Positions 50,542-58,399 of a stretch of 64,000 bases of DNA are shown here, piece after piece. The notes below the pieces were generated by a model, which saw only the letters and a program-made list of their open reading frames with translations, ran no database searches and was not told the DNA's origin. The first letter of the stretch is position 1; every line of letters begins with the position of its first letter. The stretch comes from Halorarius litoreus (GTDB lineage Archaea; Halobacteriota; Halobacteria; Halobacteriales; Haloarculaceae). The DNA lies in contig NZ_CP101454.1 of assembly GCF_024362405.1 (NCBI RefSeq), forward strand, positions 2,976,001 through 3,040,000, in the 5' to 3' direction. The position numbers were made by a program, and so were the translations under genes.

Positions 50542-51687
50542 ATGCCGCCCTCCACACGACGGCAGGTTCTCACCGCCGGTGCCGCTGGCCTCGCCGCGCT
50601 CGCCGGCTGTACCGGCCCGGACCTGTCGCTCCCCGAGACACCGACCGGTGAGTGGCGACACCGAGCACACGACGCTCGAAACGCGGGAGCGGCCGAGGTT
50701 CGCGTTCCTGACCGGGTCGAACCGGCGTGGGACGCTGGCGACATCCACACCGCCGCGCCTGTGCTCGCCGACGGGACCGTCTACACCGTCGACGACTCGG
50801 TCACGGCGCTCGACGGCAAGACGGGGTCGGTGCAGTGGCAGGCCGACCTCTCGGACGACGCCCGGCACGCGCCGGCGCTCACCGCCGACGGACTCGTCGT
50901 CGCGACCAACGACCAGCGACTCCGGTCGTTTGCTCTCTCGGATGGGTCTGAACACTGGACCGTGCAGCTCCCGGGTCGCCCCGCGGACGCGCTCTCGGCC
51001 GCCGGCGGGGAGGTCGTCGTCCCCTGTGACGAGGGCGGCACCGTGGCGTACGCGACGGCCGACGGAACCGAACAGTGGCGCAACGGGTTCCGCGCGGCCG
51101 AACAGCCGGCAGTCGGCGACGACAGCGTGTACCTGACTGGGTTCACCGCCGGCGGCGACGGGGTCGCGCTCGTGGCACTGTCCCAGGCTGACGGCACCGA
51201 GCGGTGGCGACGGCCGCTCGACGACCTGCCCTCGACACCCACGTTCACGCCCGAGTCGGTGCTCGTCCGCGACGGCGACGTGCTGTTCGCACTCGACCCG
51301 GCAGACGGGACCGAACAGTGGCAGACGCGAGTGGGCGGCCGCATCCTGAACGCCCCGCCGGCCGTGGCCGACGGAACCGTCTACACGCCCGGCGACGGCG
51401 TGGTGGCGCTGTCGCTCGCCGACGGCACCGAGCAGTGGCGGGCCGACGGGTCGGTGACCGTCGACACGGGCGTGGCGGTCGGCAGGGACGCCGTCGTCAC
51501 CGTGTTCACCGACGTGCCGGGCGTGGTCGCACTCGACCGTACCGACGGCTCGGTTCGCTGGCGGCACCAGATAGACGGCTTCGACGTGGCGGTGACGACG
51601 CCACCGGCGATCGCCGACGGGGCCGTCTTCTACACGAGCAACGAGAGTTTGGGCCTGGTGGCACTCGGCGACTTGGGCGGCGAGTAG
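50542..51687 (+). CDS. PQQ-repeat beta-propeller lipoprotein
   Basis: 381 residues from ATG 50542. Tat-type signal with RRQVLTAGAAGLAALAGC, lipobox ending in Cys. Then seven to eight repeats of the type APVLADGTVYTVDDSVTALDG and ADGTEQWR, i.e. PQQ-like blades similar to BamB. Extracellular, lipid-anchored; may be a scaffold or dehydrogenase-like, but no quinone-enzyme residues were recognised. Confidence 0.88.
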   Translation: MPPSTRRQVLTAGAAGLAALAGCTGPDLSLPETPTGEWRHRAHDARNAGAAEVRVPDRVEPAWDAGDIHTAAPVLADGTVYTVDDSVTALDGKTGSVQWQADLSDDARHAPALTADGLVVATNDQRLRSFALSDGSEHWTVQLPGRPADALSAAGGEVVVPCDEGGTVAYATADGTEQWRNGFRAAEQPAVGDDSVYLTGFTAGGDGVALVALSQADGTERWRRPLDDLPSTPTFTPESVLVRDGDVLFALDPADGTEQWQTRVGGRILNAPPAVADGTVYTPGDGVVALSLADGTEQWRADGSVTVDTGVAVGRDAVVTVFTDVPGVVALDRTDGSVRWRHQIDGFDVAVTTPPAIADGAVFYTSNESLGLVALGDLGGE

Positions 51688-51693
51688 TCGCCG

Positions 51694-51909
51694 TCAGCGA
51701 TACCAGCACGGGGAACCGACTACGTCGCCGTCGACACGGCTCGAAAAGAGGTCGAAGAGCGCGCCTTCCAGCGTCACCTCCACCACGCCATCGGGCCCGT
51801 CGACCGTGACGACGTGCCCGCTCTGCGTCTGGTCGACCGTCAGCACGGTTGCTTCGGTCCACGCCTCCGTATCGGTCGTCGGTGGCTTCGCCCGGAGGCG
51901 GTCGTGCAT
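51694..51909 (-). CDS. Hypothetical protein, 71 aa
   Basis: 71 residues (MHDRLRAKPPTTDTEAWTEA), with a probable small beta barrel (TVDQTQSGHVVTVDGPDGVVEVTLEG). No family recognised. It lies four bases after the DUF35 stop on the same strand, so it may be part of the thiolase operon. Confidence 0.65.
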   Translation of the reverse strand: MHDRLRAKPPTTDTEAWTEATVLTVDQTQSGHVVTVDGPDGVVEVTLEGALFDLFSSRVDGDVVGSPCWYR

Positions 51910-51913
51910 CCGC

Positions 51914-52300
51914 TTACGCGCGCTCGAACACCGGTGCAGGGTGGTCCTCGTCCTCGTCGACGTAGCCCGCGAGGGTGGCCGCTTCGCCGATGTCGACGTG
52001 GTCGCCCTCGATGCGGGCCATCACGCGCGCGTCGCCGAGCTGGACCAGCGCGACCTGGTAGCCGCGGTCCTCGAACTGGATCGGGGGGACGTTCACCGTC
52101 GTCTCGGTGTAGACCTCGCCCGTCGTCGGGAGTTCGACCGTCTCGATGTCGCGCGAGCCACACTGCGCGCAGGCACCCTTCGGGGCGCCGGCGACGTGCC
52201 CACAGTCCTGACACTCCTGGCCCAGCAGTCGACCCTCTCGGACGGCCCGTGCCCACGTCGCGTAGTCGAGCGTCTCGGGGAGTTCTTGCGTTTCGCTCAT
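51914..52300 (-). CDS. Zn-ribbon OB-fold protein (DUF35 type)
   Basis: 128 residues. Rubredoxin-like zinc ribbon GQECQDCGHVAGAPKGACAQCGSRD followed by an OB fold (VYTETTVNVPPIQFEDRGYQVALVQL). Partners of thiolases and HMG-CoA synthases in archaea, where they tether acyl-CoA intermediates. Overlaps the thiolase gene by 4 bp. Confidence 0.9.
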   Translation of the reverse strand: MSETQELPETLDYATWARAVREGRLLGQECQDCGHVAGAPKGACAQCGSRDIETVELPTTGEVYTETTVNVPPIQFEDRGYQVALVQLGDARVMARIEGDHVDIGEAATLAGYVDEDEDHPAPVFERA

Positions 52301-53460
52301 GAGCGCACCTCCATCACGCTGACGACGGTCGTCGCGGCGTCGCCACCGAGGTTGTGTGCGACGCCGGTGTCGGCGTCGAGCTGGCGGTCGCCCGCCTCCC
52401 CACGGAGCTGTTCGGTGAGTTCGACGATCTGGGCGGTGCCGGTCGCGCCGATGGGGTGGCCCTTCGCCTTCAGCCCGCCGCTCGGGTTGATGGGGCGGTC
52501 GCCGTCGAGCGACGTCCGACCTTCCTCGGCGTAGGTGCCGCCCTCGCCGTCCGGCGCGAAGCCGATGGCCTCGCTCGCCATGATTTCGGCGCCAGTGAAG
52601 CAGTCGTGGACCTCGGCGAAGTCCGCGTCCGCAGCCTCGATACCGGCCTGCTCGTACGCCTGGTTCGCGGCGTCGCGTGCGGCCTGCGTCGCGTGCGGGG
52701 TCGTCTTGTCCCCGATGGGGGTGATGTCCGTCGCGTGACCCACACCCGTCACGTCGACCGGGGCCTCGAAGGAGTCCGCGATGTCGTCGCTCACGACCAC
52801 GACCGCGCTCGCGCCGTCGGAGAACGGACAGCAGTCCATCAGTCGGAACGGGTCGGCGACGACGGGCCCCTCCAGCACCTCCTCGACGGAGGTCTCCTTC
52901 CCGAAGTGTGCCCGGTCGTTGAGCCGGCCGTTCGCGTGGTTCTTCACGGCGACCGAGGCGAGCTGCTCCTCGGTCGTGCCGTGTTCGTGCATGTGACGCT
53001 TCGTCAACAGCGCGAACACACCGGGGAACGTGAGGCCCGTCGGCTGCTCGTACTGGCGGTGCGAGGCCGAGGCGAAGATGCGGGTCATCTCCGGCGTGTC
53101 CTTGCCCGTCTCGGGCGTGCAGCGTTCGACGCCGCCGACGAGCACCACGTCGTGGGTGCCGCCCTCGACGGCCTCGACGGCGTTCTTGAACGCGTTCGCC
53201 GAGGTGGCACAGGCGTCCTCGAAGCGCTGGACTGGAATCCGCGCTGCACCGATGTGTGAGGCACACTTCGGGCCGAGATGGGTGTCGTTCTCGGCCTGCC
53301 CGCTCATCGCGTTCCCGAAGTAGAGCGCATCGAGGTCTCGCGGGCCGATGCCAGCGTCGTCGAGTGCGTCGAATGCGGCAGCACCGAACAGTTCCTGTAG
53401 CGGTTCGTCATGGACGCCGAACTTCGTCATGCCGGCTCCCACGACAGCGGCTCGTGGCAT
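52297..53460 (-). CDS. Thiolase-family acyltransferase (acetyl-CoA acetyltransferase/SCP-x type)
   Basis: 387 residues. Nucleophile in RFEDACATSANAF (C84) and the C-terminal GLKAKGHPIGATGTAQI with His. Of the archaeal thiolase type that works with a DUF35 protein, here encoded in an ATGA-coupled gene. Could be the final thiolysis step of acyl-CoA or phenylacetate breakdown, or acetoacetyl-CoA formation; sequence alone does not decide. Confidence 0.91.
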   Translation of the reverse strand: MPRAAVVGAGMTKFGVHDEPLQELFGAAAFDALDDAGIGPRDLDALYFGNAMSGQAENDTHLGPKCASHIGAARIPVQRFEDACATSANAFKNAVEAVEGGTHDVVLVGGVERCTPETGKDTPEMTRIFASASHRQYEQPTGLTFPGVFALLTKRHMHEHGTTEEQLASVAVKNHANGRLNDRAHFGKETSVEEVLEGPVVADPFRLMDCCPFSDGASAVVVVSDDIADSFEAPVDVTGVGHATDITPIGDKTTPHATQAARDAANQAYEQAGIEAADADFAEVHDCFTGAEIMASEAIGFAPDGEGGTYAEEGRTSLDGDRPINPSGGLKAKGHPIGATGTAQIVELTEQLRGEAGDRQLDADTGVAHNLGGDAATTVVSVMEVRS

Positions 53461-53511
53461 TGCTCGAACGTGGTGTGGGAAGACTAATCAATACCGCGTT
53501 ACCCGCCGACC

Positions 53512-53751
53512 TTACCGACGACCGCGCTGTCGGTCGGTTCGACGCTTCGTTTCGCCGGTTCCCGGGAAGACGAACCAGATGAGTGCCGCGCCGCCGACGG
53601 CTCCCCCGACGACCGCGACTGCGACGAACGGGAGCGACGCCTCACCCTGTATCGCGATGAGTCCCGCGGAGGCTGCGACCACCGCCGTGAGTACGAGTTT
53701 GAACTTCAGCGCCGCCGAAGAGCGGTCCTCGGTGGAGATGGGACCGACCAC
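53512..53751 (-). CDS. Small membrane protein, 79 aa (start uncertain)
   Basis: Two hydrophobic segments (FKLVLTAVVAASAGLIAI; VAVAVVGGAVGGAALIWFVF) followed by a basic tail KRRTDRQRGRR. I chose GTG 53751 because the upstream frame to 53832 is Arg-rich and not membrane-like. No family recognised. Confidence 0.55.
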   Translation of the reverse strand: MVGPISTEDRSSAALKFKLVLTAVVAASAGLIAIQGEASLPFVAVAVVGGAVGGAALIWFVFPGTGETKRRTDRQRGRR

Positions 53752-53910
53752 TAGCGACGCACCTCTGTGACGCTCAGTCCCCGTCCGGCACTCGAAGCGA
53801 TAGCGACCGCGTGCATACTCGCAGGAGGGCACCCCACAACTTACGCTTCCCGGAGCACGACCGTCCTAATATTCCTGAAGGTATTGTGAAGAACATTAAC
53901 ATTATCGTTC

Positions 53911-53922
53911 GTTAACTTTATC
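53911..53922 (+). promoter_or_regulatory. AT-rich promoter region for the 42-aa gene
   Basis: From ~53867 to 53925 the DNA is strikingly AT-rich, with two copies of attaac or gttaac and a TATA-like aactttatc at 53914-53922. Transcription would start near 53943, just before the 42-aa ORF at 53957. Confidence 0.5.
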
Positions 53923-53956
53923 ATCCAGCCACGGTGAGCGTTGTGTACGTCGCAGC

Positions 53957-54085
53957 ATGACCGAGTACACCGACATCTCCAACACGGGCGTTCCGGCCGT
54001 TCCCATCAAGACCGAACCCTCCACCTCGGAGACCGAGGCACAGGAGACGCTCGAGGAGACGGTATTCAGCCACCGCTTCGACTGA
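53957..54085 (+). CDS. Short acidic hypothetical protein, 42 aa
   Basis: 42 residues (MTEYTDISNTGVPAVPIKTE ... SHRFD). The initial ATGA overlaps a 5-codon ORF GTG-TAC-GTC-GCA-GCA that would begin at the predicted transcription start. No family known. Strong upstream AT-rich region suggests it is expressed. Confidence 0.5.
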   Translation: MTEYTDISNTGVPAVPIKTEPSTSETEAQETLEETVFSHRFD

Positions 54086-54434
54086 ACCGCGCGGCCCACT
54101 CACGTATCGACTTCTCAGGACGCTACCCTCCGAGCGACTGCTGGGGGTCGCTCACATTCTCGTGCCGCTCGCTGGCGCTCGCGTGAACGTGGGCTCGCTA
54201 CGCTGGCCACGCGGCTCACGGCTCCCTTCAGTCGCCGTTCGCATTCTCGTGCCGTTCGCTGGCGCTCACGGCACGCCGCTCGCGTGTCGCTGACTCGCGG
54301 GCTTCGCCCGCTCGTTTCGAAGGTTCGCTTCGCTTACCCTCGCAATCGCTCCCGCTCGCAGTACCGTGGCGCTCACTCCGTTCGCGCCACGCGCTTTACG
54401 AATCATTTATTCCTCTCACCCGGAAACCGCGTGT
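54086..54434. other. 349-bp non-coding region with internal repeats, before tyrS
   Basis: No gene found. A 26-bp sequence beginning cattctcgtgccg occurs twice, at 54155-54180 and 54242-54267, with one mismatch and 87 bp between starts. The region is rich in gctcgct/cgctcac strings that may fold. The tyrS promoter lies at its end. Confidence 0.7.
54404..54411 (+). promoter_or_regulatory. TATA box of tyrS
   Basis: catttatt, centred 26 bp before ATG 54435, giving a leaderless tyrS transcript. Confidence 0.6.
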
Positions 54435-55472
54435 ATGGACACGGCCGAGCGCGCCGAACTCGTCGCACGGTACACGGAGGAGGTGATCACCGAAGAGGAG
54501 GTCCACGACCTCTTCGAGGCAGAGGAGACGCCCCACGCCTACATCGGCTACGCTCCGACCGGCGAGATGCACATCGGCCACTTCACGACGATGCGGAAGC
54601 TCGCGGATTTCCTGCGCGCCGGCATGGAGGTGACGGTGCTCGTCGCGGACCTCCACGCCCACCTCGACGACGAGAAGTCGCCGTTCGAACTGCTCGACGC
54701 CCGCTCCGAGTACTACCAGGAGGCCATCCTCGGGATGATCGAGGCTGCGGGCGCCGACCCCGAGCAGGTGAACTTCGTCCGCGGCACGGACTACCAGCTC
54801 GAAGAGCCGTACACGCTCGAACTCTACCGGATGATGGCCGAGACGACCCTCTCTCGCGCCCAGCGTGCCGGCAGCGAGGTCGTCCGCCAGTCGGAGAACC
54901 CGAAGCTCGGCGGGCTCATCTACACGCTGATGCAGAGCCTCGACGTCGCGGCGCTCGACGCCGACATCGCCTACGGCGGCATCGACCAGCGCGGCATCTA
55001 CATGCTCGCCCGCGAGATCCTCCCGAGCCACGGCTACTCGAAGCCGACGTGCGTGTTCGCCCCGCTGCTTTCGGGACTCACCGGCGGGAAGATGTCGGCG
55101 TCCGACGACAACTCGAAGGTGAACCTCACCGACTCCGGCGACGTGGTCGGCGAGAAGATTCATCAGGCGTACTGCCCCGTCGGCGAGGTCGAGGACAACG
55201 GCGTCCTCGAATACCTGGAGTTCCTCGTGTTCCCCATCCTCGAGGTGCGGGACGAATCGCTCGTCGTCGAGCGCTCGGAGGAGCACGGCGGCGACCTCGT
55301 CTACGAGGACTACGCGCCGCTCGAAGCCGACTACGCCTCGGGCGAACTCCACCCCGCGGACCTGAAGCCCGCGGCCGCCGCGGCCATCTCCGAGGTCATC
55401 GACCCGATTCGCGACCGCCTGCTCGCGAAACCAGAACTGCTCGCCGAGGCGTACCCCGACGACTACGCCTGA
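54435..55472 (+). CDS. tyrS: Tyrosyl-tRNA synthetase, archaeal type
   Basis: 345 residues from ATG 54435. Class I synthetase with HIGH at residues 46-49 (GEMHIGHF) and KMSAS in GGKMSASDDNSK. Tyr-binding YGGIDQRGIYMLARE is in place. Charges tRNA-Tyr. Length matches archaeal TyrRS. Confidence 0.96.
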   Translation: MDTAERAELVARYTEEVITEEEVHDLFEAEETPHAYIGYAPTGEMHIGHFTTMRKLADFLRAGMEVTVLVADLHAHLDDEKSPFELLDARSEYYQEAILGMIEAAGADPEQVNFVRGTDYQLEEPYTLELYRMMAETTLSRAQRAGSEVVRQSENPKLGGLIYTLMQSLDVAALDADIAYGGIDQRGIYMLAREILPSHGYSKPTCVFAPLLSGLTGGKMSASDDNSKVNLTDSGDVVGEKIHQAYCPVGEVEDNGVLEYLEFLVFPILEVRDESLVVERSEEHGGDLVYEDYAPLEADYASGELHPADLKPAAAAAISEVIDPIRDRLLAKPELLAEAYPDDYA

Positions 55473-55517
55473 TCGGACGCGGTCGGCGCTGTGCTACAGC
55501 TCCTCGTGGGCCTCGGC

Positions 55518-55596
55518 GTAACCGGCTAACACCGGTGTCACTCGGTTACCCATATGTCCGGGAACGGATATATGTCCAACCACCGTAGCCGGTAAC
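55518..55596. promoter_or_regulatory. Candidate operator and TATA region of the DoxX gene
   Basis: gtaaccgg (55518-55525), cggttacc (55543-55550) and ccggtaac (55589-55596) form inverted and repeated 8-mers around the promoter, and catatgtccg and tatatgtcca repeat the core tatgtcc. TATA ggatatat (55566-55573) is ~28 bp before ATG 55600. Suggests binding of a dimeric regulator. Confidence 0.45.
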
Positions 55597-55599
55597 GCG

Positions 55600-56061
55600 A
55601 TGATACCCAGTGACCTGGCGACAGTAGTACTGCAGACGAACGTGTTCGACGCCGCGGGCGCCGCCGAGGTGTTCCTCCTGGCGCGGATCCTGTTCGGTGG
55701 CGTCCTCGCGTTCATGGGCCTCAACCACTTCATGAACGTCGACGAGATGACGGGCTACGCCGAGTTCAAGGGGCTCCCCGCGCCGCGGCTCTCGGTGGTC
55801 GGCTCCGGCGGCTTGCTGGTGTTCGGTGGGCTCGGACTGGTCGTCGGCGCGTTCCCCGTCCTCGCGGCGGGTGCGCTCGCCGTCTTCCTGCTCGTCTCGG
55901 CGGTGACGATGCACGACTTCTGGACGGTCGACGACCCCGAGGAGCAGCAGAACGAGATGACCGCGTTCCTCAAGAACACCTTCGGTGCCGGCGCCGCGCT
56001 CGGCTTTCTCGCGCTCGGCGGTGTCGCGTGGCCCTACGCGCTCGGTATCGGCGTGTTCTAA
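55600..56061 (+). CDS. DoxX family membrane protein
   Basis: 153 residues with four transmembrane helices. LARILFGGVLAFMGLNHFMNVDEMTGYAEFKGLPAPR is the DoxX opening. DoxX-like proteins occur in redox and oxidative-stress systems; the exact activity of this one is unknown. Followed by a flavin reductase on the same strand. Confidence 0.9.
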   Translation: MIPSDLATVVLQTNVFDAAGAAEVFLLARILFGGVLAFMGLNHFMNVDEMTGYAEFKGLPAPRLSVVGSGGLLVFGGLGLVVGAFPVLAAGALAVFLLVSAVTMHDFWTVDDPEEQQNEMTAFLKNTFGAGAALGFLALGGVAWPYALGIGVF

Positions 56062-56118
56062 GTCGGTTCGACCCCTCTCTCGAGACATGACTGAGACAGT
56101 ACCCCCGCGAGGCCGGCC

Positions 56119-56700
56119 GTGGAGATAGACGTCGACGAGCACGTCGGCTCGCTCTACCGGACGCTCTCGGGTGCGGTCGTCCCCCGCCCCATCGGCTGGA
56201 TTTCGACCCGCTCGGCGACGGGCGTCGACAACCTCGCACCGTACTCGTTCTTCAACGTCGTCAGCATCGACCCACCCGTGGTGATGTTCGCGCCGGTCGA
56301 CGCCGACGACGGGCTGAAGGACACCCCGCAGAACGTCCTCGACACCGAGGTGTTCGCGGTGAACATCGTCACCGCGGACCTCGTGGAGGCGATGAACGAG
56401 ACGGCCACGGGACACGACGTCGACGAGTTCGAGCGCGCCGGCCTCACCAAACGCGAGGGGACCCGCATCGACGCGCCGTACGTCGGCGAGTCGAAGGTCG
56501 TCTTCGAGTGCGAGCTGTACGAGTTCGTCGACATCGGCGTCTCCTCGCTCGTGCTCGGGGAGGTCACGTACGTCCACGTCGACGACGCGGTCGTGACCGC
56601 CGGCAAGCTCGACACGACGAAACTGGATGCCGTGGGCCGACTCGCCGGCTCCGAGTACACCTACACCCGCGACAGATTCTCGCTCGAACGCCCCGAGTAG
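56119..56700 (+). CDS. Flavin reductase family protein (FMN-binding split barrel)
   Basis: 193 residues from GTG 56119. The family motif SGAVVPRPIGWISTRSATGVDNLAPYSFFNVVSIDPP binds FMN. Supplies reduced flavin or acts as an oxidoreductase. 58 bp after the DoxX gene, possibly co-transcribed. Confidence 0.92.
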   Translation: MEIDVDEHVGSLYRTLSGAVVPRPIGWISTRSATGVDNLAPYSFFNVVSIDPPVVMFAPVDADDGLKDTPQNVLDTEVFAVNIVTADLVEAMNETATGHDVDEFERAGLTKREGTRIDAPYVGESKVVFECELYEFVDIGVSSLVLGEVTYVHVDDAVVTAGKLDTTKLDAVGRLAGSEYTYTRDRFSLERPE

Positions 56701-56832
56701 TACCACCCTATCGGTCTTTCGCCTGTCGGTCCTACGTCAGACGTGCGGCTGCTTCACGTCTGCTGTGGTATCACTTAGCACCTGTACATGGAAAGCACCG
56801 ATTTGAAGTCCTAGCGAGTTGCAGCACCCTGT

Positions 56833-57069
56833 ATGGCTCACACGTGTCGGGACTGCAAGCGGACGTTCAGCACCGAGCTCGAGCTCGAACTCCACAAGGA
56901 CAACTGTGGTGCGGATATGTTGTTCTGTGAGAAATGTGGCGAGCGGTTCGCCGAGCGCGGTGCCACACGAGACGGCTGGCACTATCGATGCCCGACAGAG
57001 GACTGTGACGGCGAGGGCATCGGCGAGGACCTCTACGAGCTAGAGAACCTCCGACTCGCGACCCGCTAG
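56833..57069 (+). CDS. C2H2-like zinc finger protein, 78 aa
   Basis: 78 residues from ATG 56833. First finger CRDCKRTFSTELELELHKDNC (C-x2-C, then H...C), second CEKCGERFAERGATRDGWHYRC. Small zinc fingers of this type in haloarchaea are probable nucleic-acid-binding regulators. The 3' end overlaps the opposite SRPBCC gene by 30 bp. Confidence 0.8.
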   Translation: MAHTCRDCKRTFSTELELELHKDNCGADMLFCEKCGERFAERGATRDGWHYRCPTEDCDGEGIGEDLYELENLRLATR

Positions 57070-57480
57070 AGAACCGAGACGCTCCAACCCCCGCTTGCAG
57101 ACCGGCACGTACGCTGCCGCGACGACCGGCACCTCCATCACCGCCCGACAGCCCGAGCCACACTTCTCAACCCGGTGGCCGGTCGCCGGCAGCCCCGCCA
57201 CGTCCCACGTCCACCGGTAGTTCTCACAGCTCGTCACCTCGAACGGGAGCCACAGCCCTCCGACCGTTTTGACTCGTCCCCGTGTCCCGGCCTCGATGGT
57301 TCGCGTCGGGCTCTCGACCGCAGAAACAGAGGGCCCCCACTCGGGCCACGCCTCGGTGTCGCAGAACAGCGCCCACACGCGTTCGGGGGGTGCGTCGATG
57401 GGGTGCGACACTTCCAGCCGGCGGCCGTCGGGGGTGCGCGCGAGCCGTACCATAGCTGACTCGACGCGCGACTCGGACAT
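57040..57480 (-). CDS. SRPBCC (START/polyketide cyclase-like) family protein
   Basis: 146 residues from ATG 57480. VSHPIDAPPERVWALFCDTEAWPEWGPSV is the SRPBCC opening, with a hydrophobic ligand pocket formed by later strands (VGGLWLPFEVTSCENYRWTWDVAGLP). Binds a lipid or aromatic ligand; role unknown. Shares a short intergenic space with the divergent ABC ATPase gene. Confidence 0.86.
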   Translation of the reverse strand: MSESRVESAMVRLARTPDGRRLEVSHPIDAPPERVWALFCDTEAWPEWGPSVSAVESPTRTIEAGTRGRVKTVGGLWLPFEVTSCENYRWTWDVAGLPATGHRVEKCGSGCRAVMEVPVVAAAYVPVCKRGLERLGSLAGRESEVL

Positions 57481-57526
57481 GTGACTGGCGCCCACCCTTT
57501 TTGTGCTCGGGTCCCTCTGCGCGGTC

Positions 57527-58399
57527 GTGATCGACGTCCGGGAGTTGCGCAAGGAGTACGGCGAGTTCGTCGCCGTCGAGGGGTCGACGTTCACCGTCGA
57601 GGCGGGGGAGGTGTTCGGCATCGTCGGCCCGAACGGTGCGGGGAAGACGACGACGCTGAAGACGCTCGCCGGCCTCCTCGAACCGACGAGCGGGACGGTC
57701 GAGGTCGCGGGCCACGAGCCCGGTGACACCGAGATGCGCGAGCGGCTGGGCTTCCTCCCGGAGGAGTCGCCGCTGTACGAGGAGATGACGCCGCTGTCGT
57801 ATCTCCGGTTCTTCGCGGACCTCTACGACGTTCCCCGCGCGACGGCGAACGAGCGCATCACCGACACTCTCGACCGCCTCGACCTCCAGCATCGCGACCG
57901 CCCGCTGGGCGACATGTCGAAGGGGATGAAACGGAAGGTCGCCATCGCCCGCTCGCTCGTCAACGACCCGGACGTGCTGGTCTACGACGAACCCGCCTCG
58001 GGGCTCGACCCGCTCACGACCAACTACATCATCGAGTTCACGCGCGACCTCGCGGACGCGGGCAAGACCGTCGTGTTCTCCGCACACAACCTCTATCACG
58101 TCGAGTCGGTCTGTGACCGCATCGCCATCATGAACGACGGTGCGATCGTCGCCGAAGGGACCGTCGAGTCGCTGCGCGAGGCGTTCGGCCACACGGAGTA
58201 CCACGTCTACACGACCGTTCCAATCGACGGCAGCGAGCCCACCGACCGGGGCCACCGACTCGTCGTCGAGTCGATGGCTGCCGTCGAGGACGCCCGAGAG
58301 CGCGCCGCGAACGCGGGTGGACAGGTCGCGGACATCCGGACGGTCGAACCGAACCTCGAACGCGTGTTCCTCGACATCGCGACCCGGGGCGAGGCGTGA
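57527..58399 (+). CDS. ABC transporter ATP-binding protein (export type)
   Basis: 290 residues from GTG 57527. Walker A VGPNGAGKTTTLKTL, Q-loop LPEESPLYEEM, signature as MSKGMKRKVAIAR, Walker B VYDEPASGLDPLT. Typical CcmA/NatA exporter ATPase with a C-terminal extension. T-rich TATA-like element at ~57495-57502, 27 bp upstream. First of a three-gene system. Confidence 0.92.
   Translation: MIDVRELRKEYGEFVAVEGSTFTVEAGEVFGIVGPNGAGKTTTLKTLAGLLEPTSGTVEVAGHEPGDTEMRERLGFLPEESPLYEEMTPLSYLRFFADLYDVPRATANERITDTLDRLDLQHRDRPLGDMSKGMKRKVAIARSLVNDPDVLVYDEPASGLDPLTTNYIIEFTRDLADAGKTVVFSAHNLYHVESVCDRIAIMNDGAIVAEGTVESLREAFGHTEYHVYTTVPIDGSEPTDRGHRLVVESMAAVEDARERAANAGGQVADIRTVEPNLERVFLDIATRGEA

Noticed and set aside
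53752..53832. Longer start (53832) for the small membrane protein
   Set aside because: The added residues are Arg/Cys-rich and not membrane-like, and no promoter element fits; start left at 53751 with low confidence.
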